NCBI RefSeq assembly: GCF_001294535.1
Contig: NZ_LGIC01000087.1
Coordinates: 1-64,000, forward strand
Origin: Cypionkella psychrotolerans
Lineage (GTDB): Bacteria > Pseudomonadota > Alphaproteobacteria > Rhodobacterales > Rhodobacteraceae
Direction: 5' to 3'
DNA length: 64,000 bases
A model generated the notes under the pieces. That model saw only the letters and a list, made by a program, of their open reading frames with translations, had not been told where the DNA came from and ran no database searches. Position 1 is the first letter of the stretch. Each line of letters opens with the position of its first letter. A program made the position numbers and the translations under genes. Shown in pieces: positions 34,613-44,087 of this stretch.

Positions 34613-34754
34613 CAGTGCAGGCGGACTAACCTGCACCAGAGTCACCGGGTTTGGTGGCAGTTTGGGCTTGGCTTGTAAACGCACCGTTTCCGAACTTGCT
34701 CTAGGTTTGACGCGGGCATTCGGCTAAGGCCGATGGAGCAGGCTAGGAGCGGGC

Positions 34755-35675
34755 GTGGCAGGATCGGGTGTGAAGGTAGGGTACAGGCGGTCGGTGGACC
34801 TTGCGCGGTTTGTCGCGGCCTTTGGCATTGTCTGGGACCACGCCCGCGCGCCCTATGCCGATATTGGCTATACCGCGCTGGCTTTGTTTCTGGTGCTGAC
34901 CTCGTTTCTGGCGGTGGGATCGTTTGAGCGCTCGGATGGCGAGCGGTTCTGGCTGGCCCGCGCGCAGCGGATCGCGTTGCCGTGGCTGTTCTGGTGCGTG
35001 TTTTTCCGGCTGGTGTTTGAAGTCGTCTCGGATGAGCCGTTTCATGTGCTGTCGGACCCGTGGACGCTGCTGATCGGACCGTCGATTCATCTGTGGTTTT
35101 TGCCGTTTGTGATGATCTTTCTGGTCACAATTCCGTGGGTGTCGCGCTTTATTGACCGCCCCGCGCGGATGTATCTGGCGGCAATCTTGCTGGTGGTGGT
35201 GTCGATCCCATTGGGCCTGTTGCACGCGAAACTGGCGCCGCAAGCTTGGTTCATCAACCCTGCGGGGTTTCCGCAGCCGCTGCCGCAATGGTTTTTCGCG
35301 CTGCCGCTGTTCTGGTTTGGCGCGATCTTGGCTGCGGGCAAACGTATGGGGTTGGTTTGGCCCGTGATCATCGCGGCGGCACTGATCAGCGGGATTTTGT
35401 ACAATCGCAGCCCTGAATTTGCCTCGGTGCAGATGATCTTGGTGGCGGTGATTTTTGAGGCGGTTTGGCGGGTGAATATCAAGGGCACTTGGCCGACATG
35501 GCTCGCCAGCTTTGCCTTTGGCATTTACCTGTTGCACCCCGCGACAATGCTGGTGGCGTTCAAGCTGTTCTCTGACACCGTGGACCGCAGTTTCGCGGCT
35601 GTGTTTGCTTTTGCTCTGGCTTGGGCCTTGACGGCAGCGTTGCAGCGGGTGCCGTGGGTCAATCGGTTTCTTTAG
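34755..35675 (+). CDS. Membrane acyltransferase (acyltransferase 3 family)
   Basis: A 306-residue polytopic protein with about nine to ten helices. The N-terminus RRSVDLARFVAAFGIVWDHARA, with a His in helix 1, matches the acyltransferase 3/OpgC-like family that O-acylates glycans or lipids. The mid part has WLARAQRIALPWLFWCVFF and IHLWFLPFVMIFLV, conserved positions for the acyl-transfer site. The start is GTG 34755 with TAGGAGC upstream. It overlaps the tautomerase gene by 17 bp at the 3' end. Acceptor unknown. Confidence 0.82.
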   Translation: MAGSGVKVGYRRSVDLARFVAAFGIVWDHARAPYADIGYTALALFLVLTSFLAVGSFERSDGERFWLARAQRIALPWLFWCVFFRLVFEVVSDEPFHVLSDPWTLLIGPSIHLWFLPFVMIFLVTIPWVSRFIDRPARMYLAAILLVVVSIPLGLLHAKLAPQAWFINPAGFPQPLPQWFFALPLFWFGAILAAGKRMGLVWPVIIAAALISGILYNRSPEFASVQMILVAVIFEAVWRVNIKGTWPTWLASFAFGIYLLHPATMLVAFKLFSDTVDRSFAAVFAFALAWALTAALQRVPWVNRFL

Positions 35676-35895
35676 GCGGATTTGTTTCATCAGAATTCGC
35701 ATCTTGCCACAGCTCACTGAGCGACTGGCCCTTGCGACCCCAGTTGTCGGTGTCAATCTCGTCGATCACCACGAAAATATATTCGGGGTTGCGTCCGAGT
35801 TCCTTGACCAGCACATCGGTCATTCCCCGGATCACCGCGCGTTTCTGTTCGACCGAGGCGATGCCTTTGGCGATCTCAACTTTGACATAGGGCAC
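35659..35895 (-). CDS. 4-oxalocrotonate tautomerase-family enzyme
   Basis: A 78-residue tautomerase with Pro as residue 2: the start is GTG 35895, followed by PYVKVEIAKGIASVEQKRAV, so Pro becomes the catalytic N-terminal base after Met removal. GRNPEYIFVVIDEIDTDNWG is the usual middle. AAGGAG lies upstream. It may act on a phenylpyruvate-, dihydroxymuconate- or 2-hydroxymuconate-type substrate; not decidable. A longer reading is possible but would bury the Pro. Confidence 0.9.
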   Translation of the reverse strand: MPYVKVEIAKGIASVEQKRAVIRGMTDVLVKELGRNPEYIFVVIDEIDTDNWGRKGQSLSELWQDANSDETNPPKETD

Positions 35896-36090
35896 GGTCG
35901 TCTCCTTATCGCCCGAAAGGGGCGTGATCTTTCCAAGCTTATCAAACACAATTTGCGCAGAAAATAACCCTCTGGGCTGGTTTGCCGCGCCAAAGCGCTT
36001 AGATCGGCGTTGGCTTGCCTATCCGCCAGAGCGCGGGTAGGGTGCCCGCCGACAAATCAGGGGAAATGTCCCCGAAATGAGAGGACTTCC

Positions 36091-36423
36091 ATGTTCGTAA
36101 CCCCCGCTTTCGCGCAAACCGCAGGTGCTGCTGGTGCAGGCTCGGCTTTCGCGTCGTTCCTGCCTTTGGTTCTGATCTTCGCGATCATGTATTTTCTACT
36201 GATCCGTCCGCAGCAAAAGAAGATGAAGGATCTGAAGGCGATGGTCGATAGCTTGCGTCGCGGCGATCAGGTGCTGACCCAAGGCGGCATCATCGGCAAA
36301 GTCACCAAGGTTGGCGACGATGGCGTGCTTGAGGTGGAGATTGCCGAAGGCGTGAAGGTGAAAATGCCGCGTCACACCATTTCTCAGGTGATGAACAAGA
36401 CCGAACCTGCGAAAGCGGTGTAA
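36091..36423 (+). CDS. yajC: Preprotein translocase subunit YajC
   Basis: A 110-residue small membrane protein with a hydrophobic helix (SFLPLVLIFAIMYFLLIRPQ) and a cytoplasmic domain (KKMKDLKAMVDSLRRGDQVL, TQGGIIGKV). Together with SecD and SecF it forms the SecDF-YajC complex. Start ATG 36091 follows GAGAGGA. Order yajC-secD-secF is conserved. Confidence 0.95.
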   Translation: MFVTPAFAQTAGAAGAGSAFASFLPLVLIFAIMYFLLIRPQQKKMKDLKAMVDSLRRGDQVLTQGGIIGKVTKVGDDGVLEVEIAEGVKVKMPRHTISQVMNKTEPAKAV

Positions 36424-36486
36424 GGTTTCGGCCTGCTGCCTGCGTTGCTGCGACCCGATGCTAACCCTAACCTGAGACAAAACATC

Positions 36487-38154
36487 ATGCTCTATTCGCC
36501 GCTGTGGAAGCGCCTTTTGATCCTTGCGCTTTGCGCTTGGGGGATTGTCGCGTCGCTTCCCAACCTGTTTTACACGCAAGTCGAGGCGCATAACGACGCC
36601 ACCACCGCGATTGCAGCCAATGCGGGGGTGGCAACACCGGAGCAGACGGCGGATTTGGCGAAATGGCCGTCGTTCCTGCCCTCGGCCTTGGTCAATCTGG
36701 GCTTGGATTTGCGCGGTGGCGCGCATCTGTTGGCCGAAGTGCAGGTGGCGGATGTCTATGCGCAGCGCATTGACAGCCTGTGGCCGGACGTGCGCGATGC
36801 GTTGCGCGATGTGCGCGATCAGGTCGGTGCGGTGCGGCGGATGCCGTCGGTGCCGGGCGTGTTGCGGGTCTCGGTTGGTAATGCCGATGGCATGGCGGTG
36901 GCGGTGGCCAAGGTGCAGGCTTTGGCCTCGCCGGTGGTCAGCCTGACCGGGGTGGGCCAGAAGGATCTGGAGGTCACCACCGAGGGCCAAGAGATTGTGG
37001 TGCAACTGTCGGAACCTGAGCGGGTGGCGACGGATACCCGCACCATGCAGCAAAGCCTTGAGATTATTCGGCGCAGGGTGGATGCGGTCGGCACGCGCGA
37101 GCCGACGATTCAGCGCGAAGGCACCGACCGGATTTTGATTCAGGTGCCGGGTTTGGGGTCTGCCGCCGAGTTGAAGGCGATCATCGGCACCACCGCGAAG
37201 TTGACGTTTAACACCGTGGTGGGGCGCACGACCAATCCGGCTGCCGATCCGGGGCCGCGCAATTCCTTGCTGGCCTCGTCGGATGAGAAGGATGTCTATT
37301 ACATCGTCGCCGATGAGCCAGTGGTGTCGGGCGAGGAATTGACCGATGCGCAACCGTCGTTTGACCAAAACTCGCGCCCTGCGGTGAGTTTCAAGTTCAA
37401 CGTCTCGGGCGCGCGGAAATTTGGCGAATATACCTCGGCCAATATCGGTCAGCCGTTTGCGATTGTGCTGGATGATAAGGTGATCTCGGCGCCGACGATC
37501 CAAAGCGCTATTCAGGGCGGCTCGGGGATTATCACCGGCAATTTCACGCTGGAGGAATCGACCAATCTGGCAGTGCTTTTGCGGGCGGGGGCGCTGCCTG
37601 CGAAGATGAACTTTCTGGAAGAACGCACGATTGGCCCGGAACTTGGCCAAGACAGCATTGATGCGGGCAAAAAGGCGGCGGTGATCGGCGTGGTGGCGGT
37701 ATCGCTGTTCATGCTGGCGTCCTATGGGCTGTTCGGGCTGTTCGCCAACATCGCACTGGTCATCAACATGGCGCTGATTTTCGCGGTGCTGTCCTCGATT
37801 GGTGGCACGCTGACGCTGCCGGGGATCGCCGGGATCGTGTTGACCATCGGTATGGCGGTAGATGCCAACGTGCTGGTCTATGAGCGGATTCGTGAGGAAT
37901 TGCGGGTGCATAAAACCACGGCGCGGGCGATTGAGATCGGCTATGAGCGGGCAATGTCGGCGATTGTCGATGCCAATATCACCACGCTGATCACGGCCGC
38001 CGTGCTGTTCTTTCTGGGCGCGGGGCCGGTGCGTGGCTTTGCGGTGACCTTGGGAATTGGGATTATCACCTCGGTGTTCACAGCGCTGCTGGTGACGCGG
38101 TTGATCATTTCGGTTTGGTTCAACTGGCGCAAGCCATCCGAAATCGTGGTGTAA
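36487..38154 (+). CDS. secD: Protein translocase subunit SecD
   Basis: A 555-residue inner-membrane protein using the proton gradient to assist secretion late steps. There is one N-terminal helix, a large periplasmic P1 domain (LVNLGLDLRGGAHLLAEVQV) and five more helices in the C-terminal half (ELGQDSIDAGKKAAVIGVVA; GIAGIVLTIGMAVDANVLVY; the RND-like D-D pairs are in the helices). Length matches the family. Followed by secF, 11 bp gap. Confidence 0.96.
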   Translation: MLYSPLWKRLLILALCAWGIVASLPNLFYTQVEAHNDATTAIAANAGVATPEQTADLAKWPSFLPSALVNLGLDLRGGAHLLAEVQVADVYAQRIDSLWPDVRDALRDVRDQVGAVRRMPSVPGVLRVSVGNADGMAVAVAKVQALASPVVSLTGVGQKDLEVTTEGQEIVVQLSEPERVATDTRTMQQSLEIIRRRVDAVGTREPTIQREGTDRILIQVPGLGSAAELKAIIGTTAKLTFNTVVGRTTNPAADPGPRNSLLASSDEKDVYYIVADEPVVSGEELTDAQPSFDQNSRPAVSFKFNVSGARKFGEYTSANIGQPFAIVLDDKVISAPTIQSAIQGGSGIITGNFTLEESTNLAVLLRAGALPAKMNFLEERTIGPELGQDSIDAGKKAAVIGVVAVSLFMLASYGLFGLFANIALVINMALIFAVLSSIGGTLTLPGIAGIVLTIGMAVDANVLVYERIREELRVHKTTARAIEIGYERAMSAIVDANITTLITAAVLFFLGAGPVRGFAVTLGIGIITSVFTALLVTRLIISVWFNWRKPSEIVV

Positions 38155-38165
38155 GGAGATACCTC

Positions 38166-39143
38166 ATGGCTTGGCGTTTGCGACTTGCACCCGAGAAGAC
38201 CAACTTTGACTTTTTCCGGCATCAATGGCTGACCTTTGGCGGCTCGGTGCTCTTGATGCTGGCGGCGTTCCTGTTTTGGGGCACCGAGGGGCTGAACTAC
38301 GGCATCGACTTTAAGGGCGGCACCACGTTGCGCACCGATTCGTCGCAGCCGATTGACGTCGGCGCTTACCGTCAGGCGATGAATGGCTTGCCGGTGGGCG
38401 ATGTGGTGATCACCGAGGTGTTTGACCCATCGTTCCGCGCCGATCAGCATGTGGCGATGATCCGGTTGTCCTCGGTTGAGGCCGATCAGGCGGTGAGTGA
38501 AACGGATTTGGCGGCGGTGAAAGCCGCGTTGACCAACCTCGATCCGGCGATCAAGTTTGTCTCGGAAGAAACCGTGGGGCCGAAAGTGTCGGGCGAGTTG
38601 GTCTATACCTCGATCCTCGCGATGGTGGTCACCTCGGTCGGCATCATGCTCTATATCTGGATGCGGTTTGAATGGCAGTTTGCTTTGGGCGGAGTTTTGG
38701 CGCTGCTGCATGATGTGTTCATCACGGTGGGGATTTTCGCCTTCTTCCAGATCAAGTTCGATCTGACCATCGTGGCGGCATTGCTGACCATTCTGGGCTA
38801 TTCGATCAACGACACGGTCGTGGTGTTTGACCGGTTGCGGGAAAACTTGGTCAAATACAAGACCATGCCTCTGCGCGATGTGATGAACCTGTCGGTGAAT
38901 GAGACGCTGAGCCGGACGATCATGACCTCGCTGACCACCTTGCTCGCGGTCGGCTCAATGATGGTGTTTGGCGGCGATGTGATCCGGGGCTTTTCGTTTG
39001 CGATCTTCATGGGTGTGCTGCTTGGCACCTATTCCTCGGTCTATGTCGCGAAAAACATCGTGTTGATGATCGGTCTGGACCGCAGCGAAAAGCCGAAGAA
39101 CGGCAAGCCGTCGGATCACGAATTCGCCAATATCGACGCCTAG
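38166..39143 (+). CDS. secF: Protein translocase subunit SecF
   Basis: A 325-residue partner of SecD. NYGIDFKGGTTLR, the first periplasmic loop, and ILTILGYSINDTVVVFDRLR, the conserved helix with paired Asp, identify it. Six helices are visible. ATG 38166 has AAGGAG upstream. Followed three bases later by the Mth938-like gene. Confidence 0.96.
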   Translation: MAWRLRLAPEKTNFDFFRHQWLTFGGSVLLMLAAFLFWGTEGLNYGIDFKGGTTLRTDSSQPIDVGAYRQAMNGLPVGDVVITEVFDPSFRADQHVAMIRLSSVEADQAVSETDLAAVKAALTNLDPAIKFVSEETVGPKVSGELVYTSILAMVVTSVGIMLYIWMRFEWQFALGGVLALLHDVFITVGIFAFFQIKFDLTIVAALLTILGYSINDTVVVFDRLRENLVKYKTMPLRDVMNLSVNETLSRTIMTSLTTLLAVGSMMVFGGDVIRGFSFAIFMGVLLGTYSSVYVAKNIVLMIGLDRSEKPKNGKPSDHEFANIDA

Positions 39144-39146
39144 ATC

Positions 39147-39500
39147 ATGCGCCTGACCGAAATCACCTATGGCTCGGCCTTGGCGATTGAAAGCTATGGG
39201 CCGGGGTTTTTTCGGGTGGGAACGCATGTGTTGCGAGGGCCAAGCCTGATCACGCCTTGGGATGCCGGGGCTTGGGGCGGGTTTGAGGATCTTGCCGCGC
39301 CGCTGTCACTGGTGGGCAAGATCGACGTGTTGCTGGTGGGGTTGGGGGCGGAGGTTTCTGTGGTGCCCAAGGCGTTTCGGTTGGCTTTGGAAGCGCAGGG
39401 CATTGGGGTGGAGCCGATGAACACCCCCGCCGCTTGTCGGACGTATAATGTGCTATTGGGCGAGGGCCGCCGCATCGCAGCGGCCCTGTTCGTGGTTTAA
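39147..39500 (+). CDS. Mth938-like/DUF498 family protein
   Basis: A 117-residue protein resembling human NDUFAF3 (complex I assembly) in fold family. Features: GPGFFRVGTHVLRGPSLITP, then DVLLVGLGAEV and a closing VEPMNTPAACRTYNVLLGEG. Close to secF (3 bp) and often found beside it in this order. Function in bacteria is not firmly known. Confidence 0.85.
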   Translation: MRLTEITYGSALAIESYGPGFFRVGTHVLRGPSLITPWDAGAWGGFEDLAAPLSLVGKIDVLLVGLGAEVSVVPKAFRLALEAQGIGVEPMNTPAACRTYNVLLGEGRRIAAALFVV

Positions 39501-39504
39501 CACC

Positions 39505-39575
39505 CAGCCGCCCCGGCCTTGAGCCGGGGCCTCATGTGTTGCGGGTAGAGGCCCCGGATCAAGTCCGGAGCGGCG
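39505..39575. repeat. Pair of GCCCCGG palindromic repeats
   Basis: CCCCGGCCTTGAGCCGGGG (39511-39529) and GCCCCGGATCAAGTCCGGAG (39551-39570) are two hairpins in opposite orientation with the same TCAAG loop (reading both strands). The pair lies between convergent DUF498 and AKR genes, and a third copy sits inside nnr at 61311. They look like a REP-type family; a terminator role here is possible. Confidence 0.7.
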
Positions 39576-39580
39576 GGAAG

Positions 39581-40573
39581 TTACCAAGACCCGTGCACCT
39601 CAGGAGCAATCAGGCGCGTGTAAATCTCACGCGCCTTTTCCATTGTGGCAGCAGGAAGCGGGGCCAAGGCATCGGCTTTCGCGTTGGCCCGTGCCTGCGC
39701 AGGTGATTTCGCACCGGGGATCACCACGGTGACGGCGTCTTCCATCAGAATCCAGCGCAGCGCGAATTCGGCCATCGTGGCGCCTTGCGGCACCAGTGGG
39801 CGCAGCTCCTCAACCGCTTGCAGGGCGATGTCATAGGGCACGCCCGAGAAGGTCTCGCCCTTGTCGAACGCCTCACCATTGCGGTTAAAGCTGCGGTGAT
39901 CATCGGCGGCGAACTGGCTTTGTGCCGACATTTTGCCCGTCAGCAGGCCAGAGGCGAGGGGGACGCGGACGATGACGGCGACGTTTTGGGCTTTGGCGGT
40001 TTTGAAGAATTGCTCAGATGGGCGTTGGCGGAACAGGTTGTAGATGATCTGCACCGAGACCACACCGGGGTTTTGAAGGGCGGTCATGGCTTCGGCAATG
40101 GTCTCTACGGACACGCCATAGGCCGCGATTTTGCCTTTGGCTTTGATCGCATCAAGGGCCTCGAACACCGCCGGGTTGGAATAGACCGGAGTGGGCGGGC
40201 AATGTAGTTGCACAAGGTCGAGGCACTCGACGCCAAGGTTTTGCAGGCTGCGGTCGATGAAGGTCTCAATCGCGGGGCCAGTGTAGCCTGCGGCGGTGTG
40301 CGGGTTCAGGCGGCGTCCGGCTTTGGTGGCAACAAACGGGCGGGTGCCGGGGCGTTCCGCCAAAACCTCGCGGATGATGCGTTCAGAGCGGCCATCGCCG
40401 TAAACGTCGGCGGTGTCAATGAACGTCACGCCCGCATCGAGGCTGGCATGCAGCGCGGCTTTGGCGTCATCCAAGCTCACTTCACCCCAAGTGCCGCCGA
40501 TGGCCCAAGCGCCAAAGCCAAGCCGGGTGGTGGTTTTGCCGGTGCGCCCGAAGGGGGTGGTGGATAGGGTCAT
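39581..40573 (-). CDS. Aldo/keto reductase family protein
   Basis: A 330-residue NADPH-dependent (alpha/beta)8-barrel oxidoreductase. Catalytic tetrad by motif: D-x(3)-Y in FIDTADVYGDGRSE, Lys in FVATKAGRR and His in LDLVQLHCPPTP. Cofactor-binding sequence is near VIPGAKSPAQARAN. Start ATG 40573 is chosen over 40624 as upstream codons are not conserved-looking. Substrate unknown. It lies between the Sec and Ccm clusters. Confidence 0.92.
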   Translation of the reverse strand: MTLSTTPFGRTGKTTTRLGFGAWAIGGTWGEVSLDDAKAALHASLDAGVTFIDTADVYGDGRSERIIREVLAERPGTRPFVATKAGRRLNPHTAAGYTGPAIETFIDRSLQNLGVECLDLVQLHCPPTPVYSNPAVFEALDAIKAKGKIAAYGVSVETIAEAMTALQNPGVVSVQIIYNLFRQRPSEQFFKTAKAQNVAVIVRVPLASGLLTGKMSAQSQFAADDHRSFNRNGEAFDKGETFSGVPYDIALQAVEELRPLVPQGATMAEFALRWILMEDAVTVVIPGAKSPAQARANAKADALAPLPAATMEKAREIYTRLIAPEVHGSW

Positions 40574-40673
40574 CTTAGCCTCCTGTTTGACGGGCAATAT
40601 AGGCGGATGCGGCGGAAAGGCCATGCTGTCGCAGGGTCTTTTCGCATCGGGCGCGATGGGTTAGGGGTGAGGC

Positions 40674-41300
40674 ATGGACATGCAGGTCAATGATCTTGCC
40701 GTCGCCCGGGGCGGCGTGGCGGTGCTGGAAGGGGTGACGTTTCGGCTGATGCCGGGGCGGGCTTTGGTGTTGCGCGGGCCGAACGGCATCGGCAAGACCA
40801 CCTTGCTGCGCAGCTTGGCCGGATTGCAGCCTGCTTTGGCAGGTGAGGTGACGGTGGCGGCTGAGGCCGTGGCCTATGCCGCCCATGCCGATGGCGTCAA
40901 AGCGGTGCTGACGGTGGCGGAGAATTTGCGGTTTTGGGCGGCGGCTTATGGCACACATTCGGTGGCGCAGGCGTTGGAGGCGATGAACCTGGAGGCTTTG
41001 GCGAACAGGCGCGCGGCGCATCTGTCGGCGGGGCAAAAGCGGCGGCTGGGGCTGGCGCGGCTGCTGGTGACGGGTCGGCCGATCTGGTTGATGGATGAGC
41101 CGACGGTGTCGTTGGATGCGGCTTCGGTCGCGTTGTTTGCGGGTGTGGTGGCGCGGCATCTCGGCACGGGTGGGTCGGCGCTGATCGCCAGCCATATTGA
41201 TCTGGGGCTGGAGGCGGAAGTGCTGGATCTGACGCCGTTCAAGGCGCGCAGTCCTGCGGCGGGTGGTCGTTTGGGTGCGTTTGATGAGGCGTTTGAATGA
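40674..41300 (+). CDS. ccmA: Heme exporter ATP-binding protein CcmA
   Basis: A 208-residue ATPase of the CcmABCD complex that releases holo-CcmE. Walker [15 protein letters not shown], signature [14 protein letters not shown] (variant of LSGGQ) and Walker [14 protein letters not shown] as [13 protein letters not shown]. It overlaps ccmB by four bases (ATGA), starting the ccmABCDG operon. Confidence 0.95.
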   Translation: MDMQVNDLAVARGGVAVLEGVTFRLMPGRALVLRGPNGIGKTTLLRSLAGLQPALAGEVTVAAEAVAYAAHADGVKAVLTVAENLRFWAAAYGTHSVAQALEAMNLEALANRRAAHLSAGQKRRLGLARLLVTGRPIWLMDEPTVSLDAASVALFAGVVARHLGTGGSALIASHIDLGLEAEVLDLTPFKARSPAAGGRLGAFDEAFE

Positions 41301-41953
41301 TCGCGCTGCTGATCCGGGATGTGCGGCTGGCGATTCGGGCGGGCGGCGGCTTTGGCCTTGGCCTTGCGTTTTTCCTGCTGGTGGCGGTGATCGTGCCGTT
41401 GGGTGTCGGGCCGGAGCCGAGCGTTCTCGCACGGATTGCGCCGGGGATTCTGTGGGTGGGGGCGCTGCTGGCGTGTCTGTTGTCGCTCGACCGAATTTTT
41501 GCGCTGGATTATGAGGATGGCAGCTTGGATTTGCTGGCGACCTCGCCGATGCCGCTAGAGGCCGTGGTGGCGGTGAAGTCGCTGGCGCATTGGCTGGTGA
41601 CGGGCCTGCCGCTGGTGCTGGTGTCGCCGGTGTTGGGGCTGCTGTTGAACCTTGAGGCTGCTGGCTATGTTTGGTTGGTGGCATCCTTGGCGCTGGGGAC
41701 GCCTGCCTTGTCGGTGATCGGGGCGTTTGGCGCGGCGCTGACGGTTGGGGTGAAGCGCGGCGGGTTGTTGATGAGCCTGCTGGTGTTGCCCTTGTATATG
41801 CCGACGTTGATTTTTGGTGCCGAAGTTGTGAAGCGCGGCGCGGCGGGTTTGGCGGTAGGCACGCCCTTGGCGCTGCTGGCGGGGATCACAGCGGGGGCGG
41901 TGGCATTGTTGCCGTTCGCCTCAGCTGCGGCAATCCGCGTCAACCTGCGCTGA
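41297..41953 (+). CDS. ccmB: Heme exporter protein CcmB
   Basis: A 218-residue membrane subunit with about six helices. It carries [20 protein letters not shown], the conserved cytoplasmic motif of CcmB, and [23 protein letters not shown] (shown abbreviated). It overlaps ccmA and lies 36 bp before ccmC. Confidence 0.94.
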   Translation: MIALLIRDVRLAIRAGGGFGLGLAFFLLVAVIVPLGVGPEPSVLARIAPGILWVGALLACLLSLDRIFALDYEDGSLDLLATSPMPLEAVVAVKSLAHWLVTGLPLVLVSPVLGLLLNLEAAGYVWLVASLALGTPALSVIGAFGAALTVGVKRGGLLMSLLVLPLYMPTLIFGAEVVKRGAAGLAVGTPLALLAGITAGAVALLPFASAAAIRVNLR

Positions 41954-41989
41954 GACGGCTGTGCTAGGATCGCGAAGATGAGGATAACG

Positions 41990-42718
41990 ATGTCGATCTG
42001 GGAATATGCGAACCCGAAGCGGTTCATGCTGACCTCTGGCCTGCTGCTGCCTTGGGTGACCGGGGCGGCGGTGCTGTGCCTTGTGGCCGGGCTGGTGTGG
42101 GGCGCGTTTTTCACCCCGGATGCGGATAAGTTCGGCTCGACCGTGAAGATCATTTACCTGCATGTGCCAGCGGCGATGATGGCGATTTCGGCTTGGATGA
42201 TGATGCTGGTGGCCTCGCTGATCTGGCTGATCCGGCGGCACCATGTCTCGGCCCTGTCGGCGAAAGCGGCGGCGCCGATTGGGTTGACCTTCACGCTGAT
42301 CGGCCTTGTGACCGGGGCAATTTGGGGGCAGCCGATGTGGGGGACGTGGTGGGCTTGGGATCCTCGGCTGACCTCGTTCCTGATTTTGGCGCTGTTTTAT
42401 CTCGGCTATATCGCGTTGTGGGAGGCGGTGGAGGACCCGGATACGGCGGCAGATTTGACGAGCGTGTTGTGCATCGTCGGATCGGTTTTCGCGTTTCTGT
42501 CGCGCTATGCGGTGCTGTTTTGGAACCAAGGTCTGCATCAGGGCGCAAGCCTGTCGCTGGACCGCGAGGAGCATGTCTCGGATGTGTATTCCTCGCCGCT
42601 TTATGTCTGCATTGCCGGGTTCATCCTGCTGTTCGTGACGCTGGTGTTGCTGCGCACCCGCACGGAAATCCGCGCACGTCGGTTGTCTGCGCTGCTTTCG
42701 CGGGAGCGGTTGGCATGA
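41990..42718 (+). CDS. ccmC: Heme exporter protein CcmC
   Basis: A 242-residue membrane protein with six helices and the tryptophan-rich motif WGQPMWGTWWAWDPRLTS between helices that binds heme for CcmE. His residues IYLHVPAAMM and RHHVS are the expected axial ligands area. Start ATG 41990 has GAGG upstream; ATG 41978 is also possible. The stop overlaps ccmD. Confidence 0.96.
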   Translation: MSIWEYANPKRFMLTSGLLLPWVTGAAVLCLVAGLVWGAFFTPDADKFGSTVKIIYLHVPAAMMAISAWMMMLVASLIWLIRRHHVSALSAKAAAPIGLTFTLIGLVTGAIWGQPMWGTWWAWDPRLTSFLILALFYLGYIALWEAVEDPDTAADLTSVLCIVGSVFAFLSRYAVLFWNQGLHQGASLSLDREEHVSDVYSSPLYVCIAGFILLFVTLVLLRTRTEIRARRLSALLSRERLA

Positions 42719-42888
42719 TGGCATTGGGCAAATATGCTGGGGCGGTGATCGGGTCTTATGCGGCCTCGGTGGCGCTGATCGTGGCGTTGGTGGTGCTGTC
42801 GATCTGGAAATCAGCACGGGTGAAGCGGGCTTTGGCGGAAGTGGAAGCGCGGGCAGAGACGGCGAAAGCGGAGAAGAAAAATGGCTAA
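42715..42888 (+). CDS. ccmD: Heme exporter protein CcmD
   Basis: A 57-residue single-helix protein (GSYAASVALIVALVVLSIWK) with a basic/acidic C-terminal tail (KRALAEVEARAETAKAEKKN). It links CcmC and CcmAB. It overlaps ccmC at its start (ATGATG) and ccmG by eight bases. Small genes like this are often missed. Confidence 0.9.
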   Translation: MMALGKYAGAVIGSYAASVALIVALVVLSIWKSARVKRALAEVEARAETAKAEKKNG

Positions 42889-43414
42889 ATGGCTGATGTA
42901 TCTGCCGCCCGTGTTGTTCGCGGGGCTGGCGGTGATGTTCTATGTCGGTATGCAGCGCAGCGATCCGCAGAACCTGCCTTCGGTTTTCATCGACAAGCAG
43001 GCGCCCTCCTTGAACGCGGGCGTTCTGCCGGGGTTTCCAGCACTGACAGATGCCGATCTGCGCACGGGCAAGGTCACTGTGGTGAATTTCTGGGCCAGCT
43101 GGTGCCCGCCGTGTCGGGCGGAGAATGGCACGCTGAAGGCATTGGCCGCCGAGGGGATTCATGTGGTTGGGGTTAATATGATGGACCGACCCGATGATGC
43201 GGCGGCGTTTTTGGCGTCGGATGGCAATCCGTTTGCCGCCATCGCCTTTGATCCCAAGGGTAAGACCCGGCTGGATTGGGGGGTGACTGCGCCGCCCGAA
43301 ACCTTCATTCTGCGCGGCGATGGCTCGGTGGCGTATAAGTTCATCGGGCCGATGGTGGGCGACGATTATCTGCAACGCTTTCGGCCTGAGTTGGATAAGG
43401 CACTCGCCGAATGA
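42881..43414 (+). CDS. ccmG: Thiol:disulfide interchange protein CcmG/DsbE
   Basis: A 177-residue membrane-anchored thioredoxin facing the periplasm. The active site is WCPPCRAE in FWASWCPPCRAENGTL, and the cis-Pro loop is GVTAPPETF. It reduces the apocytochrome CXXCH cysteines. Terminal gene of the ccmABCDG operon; overlaps the next gene by four bases. Confidence 0.95.
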   Translation: MAKWLMYLPPVLFAGLAVMFYVGMQRSDPQNLPSVFIDKQAPSLNAGVLPGFPALTDADLRTGKVTVVNFWASWCPPCRAENGTLKALAAEGIHVVGVNMMDRPDDAAAFLASDGNPFAAIAFDPKGKTRLDWGVTAPPETFILRGDGSVAYKFIGPMVGDDYLQRFRPELDKALAE

Positions 43415-43809
43415 GCGCCCGGTGGGGTTTGCTTATTTTGGTGGTTTTGGCGGCTGGTCCGGCCAGCGCGAAACCCGGCACCCCCGGCCCAGCCTATTTC
43501 ACCGGCAGTTACGAGCGGATCGGGCGGCTGGGCACCAGTATTGCAACTTTACAAAACGACCGAGTGACGATCACGCCCGAGGGCCAAGGCGTGGTGATCG
43601 CAGGTTGCACCGGGGCGGCGCTGACGATGAGTTTTGGTCCGGCCTTTGAGATCACCAATCTGATGACCGGCACCCAAGCCGGGGTGACGGTGGAGTGTTT
43701 GTTTCACAACAACGGCTACAACCGCCCGATCCTGACCTGCCGCGCGGCCGATGGTGCGGCGTTTACGCTGTGGCCTTTGCCTGCGGCTGTGCCAAGCTGT
43801 GGCGGCTGA
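43411..43809 (+). CDS. Secreted protein of unknown function after ccmG
   Basis: A 132-residue protein with a signal peptide ending near GPASAKP. The mature part has four cysteines (AGCTG, VECLF, LTCRA, SCGG) likely paired. It overlaps ccmG (ATGA), so is co-translated. Not recognised; a link to cytochrome c maturation is only positional. Confidence 0.75.
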   Translation: MSARWGLLILVVLAAGPASAKPGTPGPAYFTGSYERIGRLGTSIATLQNDRVTITPEGQGVVIAGCTGAALTMSFGPAFEITNLMTGTQAGVTVECLFHNNGYNRPILTCRAADGAAFTLWPLPAAVPSCGG

Positions 43810-43941
43810 TCAGGCCAGCAGCAGCACAAGGCCGATCAGCAGGCCCAGGCACAACTCGCCCAGCGGCAGGGATTGTAGCAGCTGTACTGACACGCAACGG
43901 CTAGATTCTTGTGGGGCGAGGGGTGGAAAACGCTCGGGCAT
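43810..43941 (-). CDS. Small single-helix membrane protein (43 aa)
   Basis: The frame reads MPERFPPLAPQESSRCVSVQ then a hydrophobic run LGELCLGLLIGLVLLLA to the stop. It begins at ATG 43941 and ends one base after the convergent gene. The hydrophobic helix and position support it; there is no strong ribosome site and no recognised family. Confidence 0.35.
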   Translation of the reverse strand: MPERFPPLAPQESSRCVSVQLLQSLPLGELCLGLLIGLVLLLA

Positions 43942-44087
43942 GACTGGGTCTCTCTGAGGCTATATGCTCAGGATGCCGAAGGGAACTTAACAAGAACATA
44001 AGGCCGTTGTCACGAGCCCCCTTTGTTTTGGAAACAAATTGTTGCGGATTATAGCAAGATCGGCGGCCCAAACTCTTCGGCGCGCGT

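Noticed and set aside
36196-37911. 571-codon minus-strand frame opposite yajC and secD
   Set aside because: Shadow frame; yajC and secD have full family motifs.
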